A DNA stretch of 64,000 bases from Phoronis australis (Eukaryota; Phoronida; Phoronidae). The stretch's first letter is position 1. Each line of letters opens with the position of its first letter. Both the position numbers and the translations under genes were made by a program. A model generated the notes under the pieces. That model was not told the origin of the DNA. It saw only the letters and a program-made list of their open reading frames with translations, and did not search any database. This document shows, piece after piece, positions 32,270 to 43,490 of the stretch. The stretch lies in the NCBI GenBank assembly GCA_002633005.1, contig NMRA01000021.1, positions 1,620,652-1,684,651 on the forward strand, written 5' to 3'.

Positions 32270-34320
32270 GGTCTCAGACGTTATTAATTTATCCATGCTT
32301 GAATGAAACAAGAGATTACATTTTGTCACTTTCAATTATGAATCACGTTCGTTTAAACGCTATTTCTGAAATTACTAAACTGGACATTTGCAATAAAATT
32401 GATTCAAACCGTGTTCTTGCATTTTTGAATTTTTCAAAAATCGAACGCTTCTGTTAATTAACTAGACAACTAATACATAAAGAGTTTCAATGTTACACTT
32501 TTTGCTATTTGTTACATTTTTGGAAGTACTCTTACTTTTTAGACTTAAAAATATTTTTAATCTGTGAGATCTGCAAAATGATATTTTTTGTGAAGTAAAT
32601 TATTTTTCTTTTGCTTCTGGTATAACCATACACCAGCAAGATCACATGGAAGATTTTTAAAGTGCTTAAAACCACTATTTATCTTATTGTGACAAGTGAC
32701 TACATTGTCAGCATCATTAAACCTTCCTCTATAGTACCACATATCAAAATCGTGAATTCAATATCACAAAACAATCAACAGAAGAACAGAGACTTCAACT
32801 GAAAGTTTCTTAGCTCCACGGGCACGTATGAACGTGCCAAGAGCCAGTGTACCATGTTATGTCCACTTGAGCACGTGAGTTTCTCATGCAAACATGTGCC
32901 ATATCCGCTCTTCTCTGATGTCCCGTGAGAAAGTGAAAGAAGGCATGGTGTGGTCAAATTCAAAGTTGTCACAACCACTACAAACGCAACGCCTCGCCAT
33001 TCCTTACTATACCATAAACCGAAGGAAAATGAGCAGCAATATCTGATAACCTTTCACACTAAATTAAATTCGCAATCCTCCTCTTGTTTTACTCTGCAAC
33101 ATAGCTCGTGGCGTACCCCGGGCAAAATAGATTACGATAAACATAATGGAGGATGGCCAGGGTTGTGATTGGTTGTCCCAATTTTAGGTAGTAAGTATCG
33201 ACGAATAATTGGTCGTAACTTGACATCACCTATTTTAATCGTCAGATAGTGTCTGCTGTTGTTCAAAATTGAAAATTGATCGACTGGTTGTCGTTTTTTG
33301 GATTTTTTTTTTTGATAATGATATGACCCAATCGCCCAGGTGAACGTTTATTTTCGGCTAATCGCTCACCTGACAATTTTTCAAATTTCTATCTTTGAAA
33401 ATATGTACCAGGTTATACGCTCATCCTTACTTTGTACAGCAGTCCAGACTTTTAGTTCGTTATTGCACTGCATCTTCTTGATTGCTTAAAATAGACGCAA
33501 AAATAATAAATGGCCACTAAGCTTATGTAGAATTCGCCAGAAAAAAAATAATAGAAATCTATTTGCAAAATTTCATGAAAATCTGCCAGGAAACTAGTGG
33601 TACATAAACATCATCTATACACGGTCTCCTTTGTATCTCTGGAAACGGAGCCTTACTCCTTTTCCCCTTCATCTCGGTCTATTCCATTATTCCCTTGTTT
33701 AGGACAACACGTCGTTTTTCCCGCCTTCGCATTCATGGTCTGCTGTTATCACGTGCCTCGAGTTTGGTCAGCTCTTGGGTCTTATAGGCTGATGATTGTC
33801 ACGTGTCTTTAACGGCGTTTTTCATTGTTACTGTAACCTCGCTTTCAGTTCATTTTGTTCCGGCCACATTGTTGTATGTCAAAAACTCATTCAATTTTCC
33901 CACCCTCTTCCTCCCAGTTTTCGTCATTTTCTCGTACTTCCACGTTGCCGGCGCCAGAGATTTACCTATTATACGTAATTTACCTGTATTCATTTTCATT
34001 GTTATTGTACTAGTCATAATAAGTGACCTTACATCGCCTACCTCGGTCTCCTTTTCATCTCTGGTAACGAGCTTGCGACCCACGTATCATTTATCTATTA
34101 TTTGGGACATATGTCGATCATAAACATCATTACGACTGCCACATTCCATTCATAAAGCAGCACGTAATAAACATTTGAATACATAATATGCATCGTGTGA
34201 CAACAGGTATAGGTTTAACGAGTCTCTTATGCAATAAAAGGCATTGCGTTAGCTTGTTTTAAAGACATTCTTGTGAAACTGATGACAGAATCGTTTTGTG
34301 TCCGAGTTATATCCATGAGC
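32270..34320. other. No gene recognised; upstream of receptor 1
   Basis: A-rich and T-rich non-coding DNA. Two similar segments (GGTCTCCTTTGTATCTCTGG near 33620 and GGTCTCCTTTTCATCTCTGG near 34045) suggest an old local repeat. Confidence 0.35.
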
Positions 34321-34325
34321 AAGCG

Positions 34326-35312
34326 ATGATAAATTTTACGAACACTTCAGAACAGCAGGTGCCATGGTACGCACAAGAGACTATTCCCGACAGCGTCCTA
34401 ACTTTACACATGGTGTTTGAACTTTTAATAATTTGTGCGGCTGTTTTCGGAAACTCTTTAGTGGTTGGATCGTACATGAAAAGTGTTGAAATACGTGAGG
34501 AGCCAAGCAACGTATTTATTGTTTCGCTAGCTATTGTGGACTTAACAACCGCCCTACTTGGTATTCCCGTCAATGTTCTACAAAAATTTATCACCCCGCT
34601 ATTCTGGCGAAGCATGCCCGTTGAGACCCTGACAAGTTTCGAGATGTGCGTCTCTGCAATTTGCGCCAAGTCATTTCCGATCGGAGTTGCATATATCATT
34701 CTTGTAACTATTGCCATAGACCGCTTCATCTTTGTCGCCTTCCCGCTGCGCTATGGCGTCATTGTGACCCATCGAAAATGCTTCCTGATGGTAATTGTCG
34801 CTTTTTTTTACCAAACGGTTTTCATAATCTGGATGGCATCAGCAGCTTCCAAAGAAACATACAATTCAGTCGCTGATCGATGTGTATTAAATAAAATCTA
34901 CCATAGAGACAGCAACAGAGCCATCGGGTTTACATTTGGAACGCTCATTCCAATCATTCTAATAATCTCGTTACATTCGTCAGTTGCCGCTATCGCCTAC
35001 CGAAAACAAAAGAGTGTGGTAACTCCGGGGGGATTTGTTGGTCCAGCTGAAGTGAGAGGATTCAAGATTACATTTTTTATGCTCCGTCTCGTCGTTGTAT
35101 TTCTGCTGTGCAATTTACCAGCTCTTATTGCCTTCATGGTCCCATTGACAGACGAAGTGCCTTGGTGGGTCAATTCTGTTAAAAACTTTGTTATTGAACT
35201 GGCCTTTTTAAACTCAGCATTGAACCCGATTGTTTACACGCGCTCGGCAAAGACATTTTCCAAAGAGTTTAAAAAACTTCTGCGTATTAAACCTACCGAA
35301 GTAGCAAACTAA
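34326..35312 (+). CDS. Rhodopsin-family GPCR 1, intronless
   Basis: 328 residues with seven membrane segments at about 27-51, 62-86, 105-135, 150-173, 200-224, 250-272 and 285-305. Class A landmarks are GN in TM1 (N43), LAIVD in TM2 (D72), C108 paired with C186 of loop 2, DRF (132-134), CNLP (262-265) and NPIVY (300-304). N-terminal NFT and NTS are glycosylation sequons. I start at 34326 because the open frame's earlier start is TTG, while this ATG aligns with receptor 2. Position 3.32 is Lys115 where aminergic receptors have Asp, and 6.48 is Asn263 instead of the usual Trp. A biogenic-amine ligand is therefore unlikely and an acidic ligand is conceivable. Its nearest relative is the gene at 38832. 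Confidence 0.93.
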   Translation: MINFTNTSEQQVPWYAQETIPDSVLTLHMVFELLIICAAVFGNSLVVGSYMKSVEIREEPSNVFIVSLAIVDLTTALLGIPVNVLQKFITPLFWRSMPVETLTSFEMCVSAICAKSFPIGVAYIILVTIAIDRFIFVAFPLRYGVIVTHRKCFLMVIVAFFYQTVFIIWMASAASKETYNSVADRCVLNKIYHRDSNRAIGFTFGTLIPIILIISLHSSVAAIAYRKQKSVVTPGGFVGPAEVRGFKITFFMLRLVVVFLLCNLPALIAFMVPLTDEVPWWVNSVKNFVIELAFLNSALNPIVYTRSAKTFSKEFKKLLRIKPTEVAN

Positions 35313-35455
35313 TGAATTGCATCATGGTAATTTGGTTGTATTTTGTTCTGATCCGTAGACAGTTTCGTTTTACGACCGAAATACGAGTTTTGGGGGTTAT
35401 TGTTGGATGGGGCTTGACGTTTTGAAGTTATTAGCTTTGACCAGAGCTTCAAAAC

Positions 35456-35461
35456 AATAAA
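35456..35461 (+). other. Putative polyadenylation signal of GPCR 1
   Basis: AATAAA occurs 144 bases after the stop codon, at a normal distance for a short 3' UTR. Confidence 0.45.
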
Positions 35462-35989
35462 ATCTGTTATGTTTTTGTGATTATATTAGTGCAGTGGTCG
35501 AAGTGAGGCAAGAGAAGATTTGTAGATAGTTTCCAGGTGGCTAATAGTTACTGTTTTTTGAGGATTTCTTCATTTTCTTGAACTGTTCAGAGTTTGCAGT
35601 GATTGGTTAAAATTAACCCATTGTCTAGCTCGATGCTGAGATGTTTGTGAAGTTGTTTCACTGGTATATGGTTTCCAAAAATTGACAACTTTTGCGTATT
35701 GTCTGGTGGTGAGAGGAACGTTACGCCGGCACTTTTCTCGGTCTTAGACTTAACCGTCCATTTTGGTGCCTATTGTTGAAGTTCATATAATTCGTGTTGA
35801 AGGCATGTACTTAAATTTGCATTGTGTTTGGAAAATGGTAAAAAATAGATGTGTAGAGGTATGGTTTTGCGTCAAGTGCATCAGGAAGGCCGTTAATGTA
35901 CGCAAGGAAAGAAGACAGCCGAGGAACTCCCGGGCATTGCGCTTATCCGGTGTCTGATGTTCTGAAGTCTCACCGTCTATCCAGACACG

Positions 35990-36290
35990 GTTAATTGCGC
36001 GGTTAGACAAGTATGATTTTGAGAGGGTGTGTAATGTTCCACTCATTCCATAAGACGACAGCTTAATGAGAAGAAAATCACAGTGAACTACGTCAAACTC
36101 CGAAGTCATGTCAAGAAAAGCTGATCGGATTAAATTTATGCAGAACAGTGCGACAAGGAGTGCTGAGGATGTTCTTATTTTGGAAAGGATTGCAAACCAC
36201 AGTATCTAATCAGAAGGGTCTAGAAGACCGTTGATGCAAAGTAAGAATAAGAGGGGGCCAAGTACGCTACCTTCGAGTGCTCCAACATCA
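35990..36290 (-). pseudogene. LINE reverse-transcriptase fragments
   Basis: The minus strand reads LIKLSSYGMSG then SKSYLSNR at 36100-35990 (RT block with the K-L-x-x-Y-G-I-x-G pattern). Separately, GPLLFLLCINGLLD lies at about 36266-36225. The order is reversed relative to an intact RT, so these are two fragments or a rearranged copy. Both are broken by stops. Confidence 0.7.
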
Positions 36291-36299
36291 TGACTCAGC

Positions 36300-37305
36300 T
36301 GGGAGAAGGGGAGACAAGACACTAACAATGCCGACTTTAGTACTATATGCGAGATACGACTGTAGAAGTTGGAAGAGGGAGCTTGGTAAAACCATGGGGA
36401 AGGACATCAAGTGTTGACGCAATGTTTAAAGATACAGATCTTGCGTCATTTTAGTTGCTCAAAATGCACGTGAATTTTATGTTCAATCTTTGAGATAAGA
36501 TGCAAAAATATTTGTTGGGAAATAATTTTATGTAATATTTTGGACTTCCTCTGTTTTACTGGTATCATGTGTTACTCCAAATTTTCAATACAGAGGAAAT
36601 TCTTCGTAATATTTTGTTGTATAGTGTTAATTGTTATTAGCCGAACCGATGTAAATCAACAAAACGTTGACAATGACGAGTATCATTGCAATCAAGACTT
36701 CGTGCTTCGTTGAAAACTCCCACTGTAAAACAATAGAGCCTAATGACAAGGCCATGCCGATAATGACATAGGATAATGATCCTATGTATAGTAGGTCTAA
36801 CTAATCGTTCTCAATCAGAAATAAGAAATGAATAGACGCACCGTAATATACTAGGGCACAGAGCGATGGACAATCATCTCCAGTTCGTACAAAAGTATAT
36901 CATAAATGCTAAAAATGAAACTTCGATTTCGAGTTTAATGATTGGCCCCCGAGACATGTTAGGTGTAATTTTGCAAATTTGAAAATTCTCTCCTGTCATT
37001 ATGGAAATAATCTATTTTTTCCAGTCCTGTTAATCCAAAAGCCATATATGGCCACAAAGCCACTGAATCCCACATACAATTCCAGATCTCTTTTGCGTCT
37101 CCCATGGCACAAGAGTGGCCCATAAATCAATCAGAACAACTTTACGGCACCTACTGGCCTCGGGCTCTTGTTGCAATCTAATCATCGAATATAATAGCGG
37201 TGGACACGGAGGATTGTTGTTCCATGAACAACCCTGCCCATGTGGCACATACTGAGCTACAACACCACGTTTCTTATAATATCTCTTTTTATCACTCCGA
37301 CTGGT
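36300..37305. other. No gene recognised
   Basis: Non-coding. No repeat match inside the window. Confidence 0.35.
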
Positions 37306-37309
37306 CTGC

Positions 37310-37510
37310 TCACTCAGCTTGTCCGGAACCTGCTTTGCAGGTTGTAATAGCCCAGTTGGCTGTTTGGTGTACCCACTTGGTACTTTATATGATATTTGCC
37401 CATTTGGCAGTTTGTACCCACTTGGTACTTGTTATTGAATTTGCCCTTTTATTCGACCTAGTTGGTAGGCAATCGGCCAATACCCATTTGGTACTATGCT
37501 AACCCGTGCC
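37310..37510. repeat. Degenerate minisatellite with ACTTGGTAC motif
   Basis: Variants of CCCACTTGGTACTT, CCCATTTGGTACT, CCCAGTTGGCTGTTTGG and CCATTTGGCAGTTTG recur in one direction with AATTTGCCC between them. Confidence 0.6.
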
Positions 37511-37689
37511 ACTTAGTATCCGATATTCAATTACACTTTGGGTATCGGAAATGTGTGTGTTATCTCTTGTAATTAAGGAACCCATCTGGTTCCTTCTGTG
37601 AAATATTTATTTGTAGAAATGTGACTCTGAAATTCCCAATACAACTTGAAATATATATTATTCTTGTTGCTTTATTTGTCCCCAACAAT

Positions 37690-37975
37690 ACAGGTGTCAC
37701 CAACTATACAGCAATACGAGCTATCCTTTGCTTGAATACGAAATGAACATATGTACATGTTGACTATATAAGATCTTTTTCCTCCATAATCATAAGTCTG
37801 TTGAATTTTGTAACACAGGCATGTAGCTCCATACCGTTTCCAAAAATCATCGTAGAATGGACATTCTGTAACAAAATGATATTCTGACTCGACACATGGC
37901 CTAACACAGAGAGGTCATAATCTTTCTGGTCTGCTAAGTTTTAAGGGTCTACCCTTTTCAGTCATTAGTGCATGC
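37690..37975 (-). pseudogene. LINE C-terminal fragment
   Basis: The minus strand encodes ESEYHFVTECPFYDDFWKRY, the E-x-HF-x-x-x-CP-x-Y-x-D-x(2)-K/R pattern seen at LINE ORF2 ends, then a basic region with IVNMYICSFRIQ. It is unrelated in detail to the CNVCYRKQE family. Confidence 0.65.
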
Positions 37976-37979
37976 GCTA

Positions 37980-38425
37980 CTTGTCCACCCTCAGGATTGT
38001 TGGCGGAATTGTGTGCGGTAAGCAGCGTGAGGAAGTGAATTGCGAGGCTATGTACATGTATGTTGGATAAACAAAACATCCGTTAAAAAACGCAGGTACC
38101 AACGTAGAAGGGCTGCTGGTGAGCGTGTGTAGTGTGTGCAGTGTTAAACAACCTTCAGACAAGAGGTTATTGTGACCGTTCATTGCAAAGCTGTCCACCC
38201 ATTTCAGACCCCGTACCTGCCGGTCACCAACCATTTCGCATTTGCTCCCCCCCACTCCTCCCACCGACCTAGCATTGCTCAAATCGAAAATGGTTTGACT
38301 GCATTCGTGTTGGCAACGTTTTTCAAAAAGCAGTGCTGTTTTGAACAACTTAGGATTTGAAGCTAACCTTGGTAACAATGTAGGCTTAAGTATGATTGCT
38401 TTTTACTAGGCCTTGTAGAACGTCA
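37980..38425. other. No gene recognised
   Basis: Non-coding sequence before the GPCR 2 promoter region. Confidence 0.35.
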
Positions 38426-38429
38426 GACA

Positions 38430-38831
38430 GAGAGCTGACGATTCAGAGTTCTAAACGTGTTTTTGCATTTATTCCATTAGAAACACGTCAAATGACCACA
38501 AAAATAAACTTCTTTGTGCTAACTTGCGATGTTTTATTAATAATGTGTCGTGTACAAACCTCAATTCTTCCATTTTCTGGATTCGCACCTCTCGAATGAT
38601 TGATTTTTTACACACCATGAGAGAGACAATCCTGAGGCTGAATACGCTAGTAATTATGTTAAAATCTAGCTATAGGTGTCTGTGTTGTCGTGTCCATGAA
38701 CTTCGGTAAAAAGTGCTTAGACAAAATCAATCGACTGAGCGTTTCGTCTAAGAGCCTATTTAAAGCCACTGCAAACACAGTAGTTACAGAGGAATCGTAA
38801 GCTGAAGTCTAGGGAGGTCTGTATACCTGAA
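38430..38831 (+). promoter_or_regulatory. GPCR 2 upstream region with TATA-like box
   Basis: TATTTAAA at 38757-38764 lies 68 bases before the ATG. The region from about 38480 to the ATG is repeated upstream of the dead receptor copy at 50.3-51.9 kb, so it was duplicated with the gene. In that copy the same box is interrupted by a transposon. Confidence 0.55.
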
Positions 38832-39821
38832 ATGGCAGTTATGAACTACACGAATACTTCAGAGACGCAAACACCATGGTACACGCAAGAGACCATTCCT
38901 GATGGCGTTCTAGTTGTACACATGATACTTGAAATGTTAATAATAGTTGCGGCTGTTTTTGGCAACTCGTTGGTGATTGGAGCATACGTTGTGAGCGTGA
39001 CAATACGTATGGAACCAAGCAATGTATTCATTATTTCGTTGGCTGTTGTGGATTTAACAACAGCGCTAGTTGGTGTCCCCGTAAATATTTTACAAAGGTT
39101 TATCATTCCGCTTTTCTGGAGAAGCTTGCCCATTGACGCCCTGACGAGCTTTGAGATGTGTATCTTTGCAATATGCATCAAGTCTTTTCCCATCGCAGTT
39201 GGATATAACGTTCTTGTCGCAATAGCCGTGGACCGACTCCTTTTTATCGTTTTCCCACTGCGCTACGCGGTTATCGTGACGCGTCAAAAATGCTTGCTCA
39301 TGATAGCGGTCGCATTCGTTTACCAAGCAGTAAATATTATCTGGCTGGCATCTGCCGCTTCCAGAAACAATTACAGTCCAGCCGAGGACAGGTGTGAACT
39401 CAGTGAAATATATCGTCAAGTGGGAAACAGAGTCAGAGGATTTACATTTGGAACGTTCATTCCAATTTTTCTGATAATCTCGCTTCACTCCACAGCTGCT
39501 CTTATTGCATACCGGAAGAAAAGGAGTGACGTGGCATCTGCAGGATATGTTCAACCGTCTCAAGCGAGAGGTTACAAGTTTATGCTACGGATCGTTGTGT
39601 TATTTCTTATTTGCAATTTGCCAGTTATTTTTGTTTTGACCGTTTCAAAGACAAACGAGATCCCTTGGTGGATGATTTATGTTAGATACGTTTTTGTTGA
39701 GCTGACGTTTTTTAACTCGGCCCTAAACCCGCTTGTCTATGCAAAGTCCATAAAGGAATTTTCCAACGAATTTAAAAAACTTTTGCGCGTTACAAGAACT
39801 CCAGAAACAAATCCGATTTAG
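38832..39821 (+). CDS. Rhodopsin-family GPCR 2, intronless
   Basis: 329 residues, closely related along its whole length to the receptor 3.5 kb upstream in the same orientation. Landmarks are GN (44-45), LAVVD in TM2, C110 and C188, DRL (134-136), CNLP (261-264) and NPLVY (299-303). Lys117 takes position 3.32 and Asn262 takes 6.48, the same two unusual choices as receptor 1, which suggests a shared ligand class. Short i3 and C-tail; sequons NYT and NTS at the N terminus. The ATG at 38832 is followed by a second in-frame ATG three codons on. The upstream region and start are shared with the third, disrupted copy at 51911. Confidence 0.93.
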   Translation: MAVMNYTNTSETQTPWYTQETIPDGVLVVHMILEMLIIVAAVFGNSLVIGAYVVSVTIRMEPSNVFIISLAVVDLTTALVGVPVNILQRFIIPLFWRSLPIDALTSFEMCIFAICIKSFPIAVGYNVLVAIAVDRLLFIVFPLRYAVIVTRQKCLLMIAVAFVYQAVNIIWLASAASRNNYSPAEDRCELSEIYRQVGNRVRGFTFGTFIPIFLIISLHSTAALIAYRKKRSDVASAGYVQPSQARGYKFMLRIVVLFLICNLPVIFVLTVSKTNEIPWWMIYVRYVFVELTFFNSALNPLVYAKSIKEFSNEFKKLLRVTRTPETNPI

Positions 39822-39824
39822 TAA

Positions 39825-40235
39825 AGTGGCAGAGTGGATTATTTTTGTATAATTGAGTTGTTTTGTTTTGATTGACTAATTTTTCATGATGACGTCGTTT
39901 TCGTTTTTTTTTTTTCGTTATCATGGTTCGTAACATTATTTCTGTACGCATCTATGTACGCATAAAATTGCTCACGTGCAATTTACTTTGTAACTGGTTG
40001 AAGTGGGCTTGTGGTTGTTGGAGGCTGGTAAGTTCGATATACAGCCAGAACATATCATATAGAGAGAGGGAGATAAACTTGTTTATTGAGACAAATGCAG
40101 TGTTCAAATATAGCGCACATTATTGACAATATGATCATTTTCATACCAGACAGATTTAAAAAATATTTTTAATTCTAATAACCAAGAGTGTTACCAAAAT
40201 GTGAAGAATAACAGGATGTAATAGTAACAAAAATG
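39825..40235. other. GPCR 2 downstream region
   Basis: T-rich non-coding sequence. Nothing else recognised. Confidence 0.35.
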
Positions 40236-40239
40236 AAAT

Positions 40240-41290
40240 TATCCAGAGAGGTTATATAAATGACTAATTGAACCTGGAGGAAACATTTTCAATGATTCAA
40301 AATATTAATTGTACTCTACAAAAACGAGAATATGCATCGGTCACAGTTCCTGTCAGGCATTCATCCAAAATTGCACATCTTTATAAATTAAATAAACCTT
40401 AGGTGTCGTTTGAGACAATTGTCTTATCTGGAAAACTCAAAATGTGATAAACTAATTACTCCAATTATCTATCCAAACTTTGCATATAAAGATTTCTGAT
40501 CAATAAAAAATGGGCAAACATCTATTATGCAGCTTTAAAATGTACTGTGGACAGCCCATAACATTGGTTGCAGTGTAAGACTTTCCATAGAAGTTTAGAA
40601 ATATGCTCTTTTCTTCTGAAAGTAAAAATTTGTGATCCTGATGCATGAAAAGTATGTTACCGTAAGCAGGAGACATTGGAATACATTTTACGATTGTTAT
40701 ATGAAAAAAGAAAGTAAACACTGGAAAATAACAATATTCACAACAAAGGGATAATATGTTCATTTGAACACCCTTTACCATTGTTGTCATCGTAAACCTT
40801 AGAGAATGGAACAGCGGGACATCTGGATTAAAAAACGGACTCCCGGATAAAAAGCAGGAGATTTGGGTCCAAGCCAAAGCACAAGGGTTACATATTCGCC
40901 TCAACACACAAAAAAATCCCCACTGCGTTTTTTGACGAACGGGAGACGTAACACCTAAATGTGCCCGACGGCATTTTTGGTCTTTTTTAAGTCGAATGGG
41001 AATTTTCGGGCGCCGCAAAAGCCCATGAAACGTCACGCATTTCAATTGAACGCAAAAATATAGCTATGTCGTGTAGGAAAATTTGATAGTATATGGTATA
41101 TTATAATATATCAGTTTTATTTCGCGGGTAAAGGTAAATACTATAGAAAACAGTGCTGCCCAGAAATCGAATTAAAAACGGCATCAGGGTAACAGGTAGC
41201 CCTTTTTACAAATGAATTATTATAGTTTTCGAAAGTTACATAAACACACATGTCAGTAAGCCTTAAACTTTTCATTTATAATTGCAGAAC
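40240..41290 (+). pseudogene. LINE fragment family, diverged copy
   Basis: GAGAGGTTATATAAATGACTAA, GTCAGGCATTCATCCAAAA, TGTACTGTGGACAG and a broken frame with VCYRK...LEYIL follow the same order as 25.2-26.3 kb. It is more decayed than the 25 and 59 kb copies. Confidence 0.65.
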
Positions 41291-41470
41291 AAACACTCAG
41301 AAACCAAATGTCACGTAAAAGACTATAACATAATTTTAACACCCATCACTCTATACCATATACGTCGAAGAATTCCTGGGTCAACATTTTATCGTTACGT
41401 AGTAGTCCTGCATTTGATAATTTCGTACGCACAAGAACCTAAGATCGCTTGATAACGAAATTACATTCAC

Positions 41471-41660
41471 TAATAAAAATAACAACAGATTTAAGCCGGC
41501 TTGACATGTTTCGGCGTTTATTGAAACACCACTATCAGAAGAGTAAAAACACAGCGGCCACTGTTGTTGGGCCTAACGAGGTGGCTATTGTGTTTTTTTC
41601 TTCTGATGATCAATAAACGCCGAAACATGTCAAACCGGTTTAAATCCGTTGTTTTTATTA
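41471..41660. mobile_element. Foldback MITE, allele/copy 1
   Basis: Arms of about 85 bp: TAATAAAAATAACAACAGAT ... GACATGTTTCGGCGTTTATT ... TCAGAAGAGTAAAAACACA, with the inverted copy on the right (GTGTTTTTTTCTTCTGATGA ... AATAAACGCCGAAACATGTC). There is no coding content. Confidence 0.8.
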
Positions 41661-41720
41661 ACACGTGCTGCTACTTGCTATCATGGAGAAATTACATTTC
41701 GTTACAACTTAACTATGCAC

Positions 41721-41721
41721 N
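41721..41721. other. One-base assembly gap between near-identical flanks
   Basis: 41422-41720 repeats at 41722-42021, apart from a short indel (CCGTTG versus CCGTTCTTG) and a changed end. This looks like two alleles joined in tandem. Confidence 0.85.
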
Positions 41722-41772
41722 ATTTCGTACGCACAAGAACCTAAGATCGCTTGATAACGAAATTACATTCAC

Positions 41773-41965
41773 TAATAAAAATAACAACAGATTTAAGCCG
41801 GCTTGACATGTTTCGGCGTTTATTGAAACACCACTATCAGAAGAGTAAAAACACAGCGGCCACTGTTGTTGGGCCTAACGAGGTGGCTATTGTGTTTTTT
41901 TCTTCTGATGATCAATAAACGCCGAAACATGTCAAACCGGTTTAAATCCGTTCTTGTTTTTATTA
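41773..41965. mobile_element. Foldback MITE, allele/copy 2
   Basis: It is the same element as 41471-41660 with a few-base indel, to the right of the gap. Confidence 0.8.
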
Positions 41966-42029
41966 ACACGTGCTGCTACTTGCTATCATGGAGAAATTAC
42001 ATTTCGTTACAACTTAACTTTTCACAGAC

Positions 42030-43490
42030 TTTACCAGTGACAATAGTTGAAGATTCTGACTATTTAGAGATAACTGTTAGCTATTAAAGATACAAGATCA
42101 ACTGTTAGGGAAAGCCAAAACGATGTACCTTCTCTTCAAAATTTTAAATAGAACAACGTTCATTTGTTTTGGGTTTCTGTAAAGGTAAAACTCAAATATT
42201 GCTCAAATACGCATTGTAAAATTTCTTTGATGTTATAATTTGCAGTAACAACAAAAGTCGCAAAGTAGTTTCCACACAGATGTTGCTTGCACTCAGTCCT
42301 AGTAATCAGAGCCGGGGTTATAGTCTGATGCTGCAAAACGTCCCCGGCATGACAATTCCTACTTATGGCTTCCGGGTCAGGCCAGTTTTCGTTAGGCTAA
42401 GACTATGCCTGTCGGGAAATGAAAAGAGCTGCGTGACACCTGAAACAGTTGATACCAGTACAATTTAAAAAGCTCAATTAGAAAATGTTGAGGAGAAAAT
42501 CTTTGAAATAACGCATTACTTCAGAAATAACCGAAGAGCTCTATATACGTGCAAATTTTGTTCAGTTGGCCTAATTGTCCGGAAACGAGATTTTAGCAGA
42601 CGTGCCCTTTTCATATCCGCGATTTCCTTCTCTCACTCTTCCTTCAAATTTTGTTCTGCGTATCCCTGAAAGAACGCATGATACGGAATCAGTTGTAACC
42701 ACAAATTTCCCAGTTGTCCCAGTAATGCTAATCGCCCAATTTCGCCTTTATGGTAACCAATGAGCTATATGTATTTATCTCGTTGGTGGAAACCAACAAC
42801 AGACCATCGTGTAAGCTCCGCCCATGGGTCGGCCGTATTTGTTTTGGTGGCAGTTACTAGCTGATAAATTGTGCAAAATAACGCTGTTCACAAGTAGGTA
42901 AGTCATGTACTTCACAGTGGAACACACCATTACTTGGTTATTCAATACATGCACGGAGATCGGATGATTGTCATCACGCGTTTTCCATGAAACTGTACCG
43001 AAAGAGACAAGACATGGCTGCACAACTTCAAAGGGTTTTACTCAGTTCTTGAGTTCGCATCAGTAGCGATTTTCTCGAGGCTATTTTGTCAAAACGCGTC
43101 GATCAATTTCAATGAAATTACCCAATATTTTGGGCTTCTCTGTAACTTTTGAACAATTTATGGCCAAATCATTATTCTGTTTGTGACTAGAGATAAAATT
43201 CTATAATTCTATCTTATCTGTAAAATATGAATTGAAAAACAATGCGTCACAGGTTCAAAGTTAAATGTTAGCTCAATATAAAGCCAGGACTGTTTTCTAA
43301 ATGTGTATTGCGCCACCTTAATTTTTAGCTTATTTAGTGCATCGATTCCACTTGAAGATTTAGATTTGAGGTTTCTAGAAATTCTTTTCGAATACATGAC
43401 TGAATTTAAATAGTTTATCCTCGTTGAACAAGCGGATTCTGGATTGTACACTTTGACTCACCTCAGTTTTTTTCTTAAATATTTATTGTG
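42030..43490. other. No gene recognised; contains a short hairpin
   Basis: CCAATGAG...CTCGTTGG at 42757-42785 is one of three similar small hairpins in the window. No coding feature is supported. Confidence 0.4.

Noticed and set aside
34296-34325. Ten extra N-terminal codons on GPCR 1
   Set aside because: That start is TTG, not ATG. The ATG at 34326 aligns with the start region of GPCR 2.
34307-34729. Minus-strand frame of 140 codons over GPCR 1, and similar minus frames over GPCR 2
   Set aside because: They are shadows of the receptor coding strand. They occur at matching places in both paralogues because the sequence is shared.
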